Part shown: positions 5,189-6,191 of the stretch, piece after piece | How the letters are laid out: the number at the start of each line of letters is the position of its first letter | Numbering within the stretch: the first letter of the stretch is position 1 | Origin: Chloroflexota bacterium | Lineage (GTDB): Bacteria > Chloroflexota > Ktedonobacteria > Ktedonobacterales > JACDGC01 | Reading direction: 5' to 3' | Length of the DNA: 6,191 nucleotides | Assembly (NCBI GenBank): GCA_021812265.1 | Contig: JAKAOI010000153.1 | Coordinates: forward strand, 1 to 6,191 | Notes under the pieces: generated by a model | Database searches by the model: none | The model's input: the letters and a program-made list of their open reading frames with translations, nothing else | Told to the model about the DNA's origin: nothing | Position numbers and translations under genes: made by a program

Positions 5189-6191
5189 ATGAGGAAGGAC
5201 GGAATCTCACAGCAAAGACAGCTGGATGTTGATAAGTATTTAAAGAAACGTTCTGCTATAGCTTTACGCGAGCATCCGTATCCGCGTTATAGCGCCGCCG
5301 CAGAACAAGAATCACTGTTTTCGTTAAAAGTGTTTAAAAAGAATTCTCCATTATTCATACCCGTGCTGCTTGGCGGATCGATGTTTCTGCTATTGGTTTT
5401 GCTTGCGGTAAAAGGCGGACAAATATTAAACGGCCGCATGAATATTGGTGTGCTGGGTCCTGCGGCGTTAGTGTTTATTGCAATTGGTGTGGTTTTAAGC
5501 GCCGCCTTGTATTATGCGCCAAACGACGCTATATGGTCCATTGCCGCATTAGCCGGAGCAATGTGCTATATGGCCGTTTCTGGTTGGGTAATATTCGGAT
5601 TTTGGCCAACTTTTTTATTTTCGATTGGGTGCAGTGTACTTATTATCATTGTCATTCGGCTTATGACCTATCCGGTAATGGAAAATTCTGCCCATGTTAT
5701 GGTTTTATTTGGAAAATATTACCGCACGCTGGAACCCGGTTTGCATATTCGGGTACCGGGTGAACATATTTGGGCTATTGTGCCAACTCACGATATGGTG
5801 CTGGATATTACCATGCGCGAAGTCGTAACCAGAGACACAAAGCAGATAGATTTTACTCTGCATGCGCTGTATCATATTGCGCCGCAGCAGGCCAATAATC
5901 TGCTAAAATTAAATGAACCTTGGAAAGAATATATACAGGCAACGGCAGAACGTATTTGCCGTGATTTGATAAATGATTATAATTCCACAGAGTTATGTGA
6001 TGATGAAGCAGAGCAATTTGGCTCTGTCGCGACAGAATCCATCTCCATGTATATGCGCAGCAAACTGCAATATGAAGTTGGCCGATGGGGTATTGTTGTT
6101 ACGCAAACACGACTGACTGCGTTTGCCGAAAGCCGCCGGCAAATTATATCAGCCACCTATTCCGCACAGCAAGAAACCGTTGACGGTGAAG
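5189..6191 (+). CDS. Four-helix membrane SPFH/band 7 protein (3' end missing)
   Basis: Only the first 334 codons are present; the frame is open to the window edge. The ATG at 5189 has GGAG at 5177-5180 and an in-frame stop at 5135 upstream. A polar, basic N-terminus (1-52) is followed by four predicted membrane segments at about 54-74, 86-109, 115-136 and 139-159. A band 7 (SPFH/prohibitin-type) domain runs from about 162 to 315: SAHVMVLFGKYYRTLEPGLH (167-186), RVPGEHIW (188-195), then MREVVTRDTKQIDFTLHALY (209-228). Its later part has the usual helical region with ICRDLINDYNSTEL (256-269) and GIVVTQTRLTAFAES (301-315). SPFH proteins form large oligomeric membrane cages or scaffolds that organise membrane domains and regulate proteases. 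Bacterial members usually have one or two N-terminal anchors, so four is unusual. No partner gene (NfeD-like or protease) is within the window. Confidence 0.82.
   Translation, partial: MRKDGISQQRQLDVDKYLKKRSAIALREHPYPRYSAAAEQESLFSLKVFKKNSPLFIPVLLGGSMFLLLVLLAVKGGQILNGRMNIGVLGPAALVFIAIGVVLSAALYYAPNDAIWSIAALAGAMCYMAVSGWVIFGFWPTFLFSIGCSVLIIIVIRLMTYPVMENSAHVMVLFGKYYRTLEPGLHIRVPGEHIWAIVPTHDMVLDITMREVVTRDTKQIDFTLHALYHIAPQQANNLLKLNEPWKEYIQATAERICRDLINDYNSTELCDDEAEQFGSVATESISMYMRSKLQYEVGRWGIVVTQTRLTAFAESRRQIISATYSAQQETVDGE

Noticed and set aside
5533..5763. 76-codon plus-strand ORF
   Set aside because: It is out of frame inside the SPFH gene, over its membrane segments and band 7 start; the longer frame from 5189 explains the sequence.

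Overview
The window suggests a moderately AT-rich bacterium whose phylum is not fixed by any marker gene. The lipoprotein's short Thr/Ala/Pro linker after the lipobox (PTATATALPP) and the use of TTG and GTG starts would fit Chloroflexota, but this is a weak inference. No rRNA, tRNA, CRISPR array or phage gene is visible.

Layout. (1) Positions 1-1245 hold an apparently complete insertion sequence of the IS3 family. It has 12-bp perfect terminal repeats, orfA (helix-turn-helix plus leucine zipper) and orfB (DD35E transposase). A canonical A_AAA_AAG slippery heptamer, in the correct phase, would give a 368-residue OrfAB fusion by -1 frameshifting. The left end carries TATAAT and the right end an outward TTGACA, the two halves expected for a circle-junction promoter. 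The window opens exactly on the left repeat, so the target duplication cannot be tested. (2) Positions 1246-1403 are a leader with a hairpin and no gene. (3) Positions 1404-3820 hold two GT-B (GT4-type) glycosyltransferase genes on the + strand, overlapping by one base (TAATG). They look like a fragment of a surface-polysaccharide operon. (4) Positions 3823-4920, on the - strand and convergent with the glycosyltransferases (2 bp between stop codons), encode a lipoprotein of the AttH/CrtC-like double-lipocalin family. (5) Positions 4921-5188 are a divergent AT-rich intergenic region with a candidate promoter in each direction and a doubtful small ORF. (6) From 5189 to the end, on the + strand, runs the 5' part (334 codons) of a membrane-anchored SPFH/band 7 protein with about four N-terminal membrane segments. 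It is truncated by the window edge.

How they fit together. The glycosyltransferases probably act in series on one lipid-linked or exported glycan at the inner face of the membrane. The lipoprotein and the SPFH protein are both envelope proteins but share no clear pathway with them. The IS sits upstream of the glycosyltransferase pair and may influence its transcription through its outward -35 element. No convincing new defence or genetic system is visible. The most informative signals are the junction-promoter architecture and frameshift site of the IS, and the four-helix SPFH protein.
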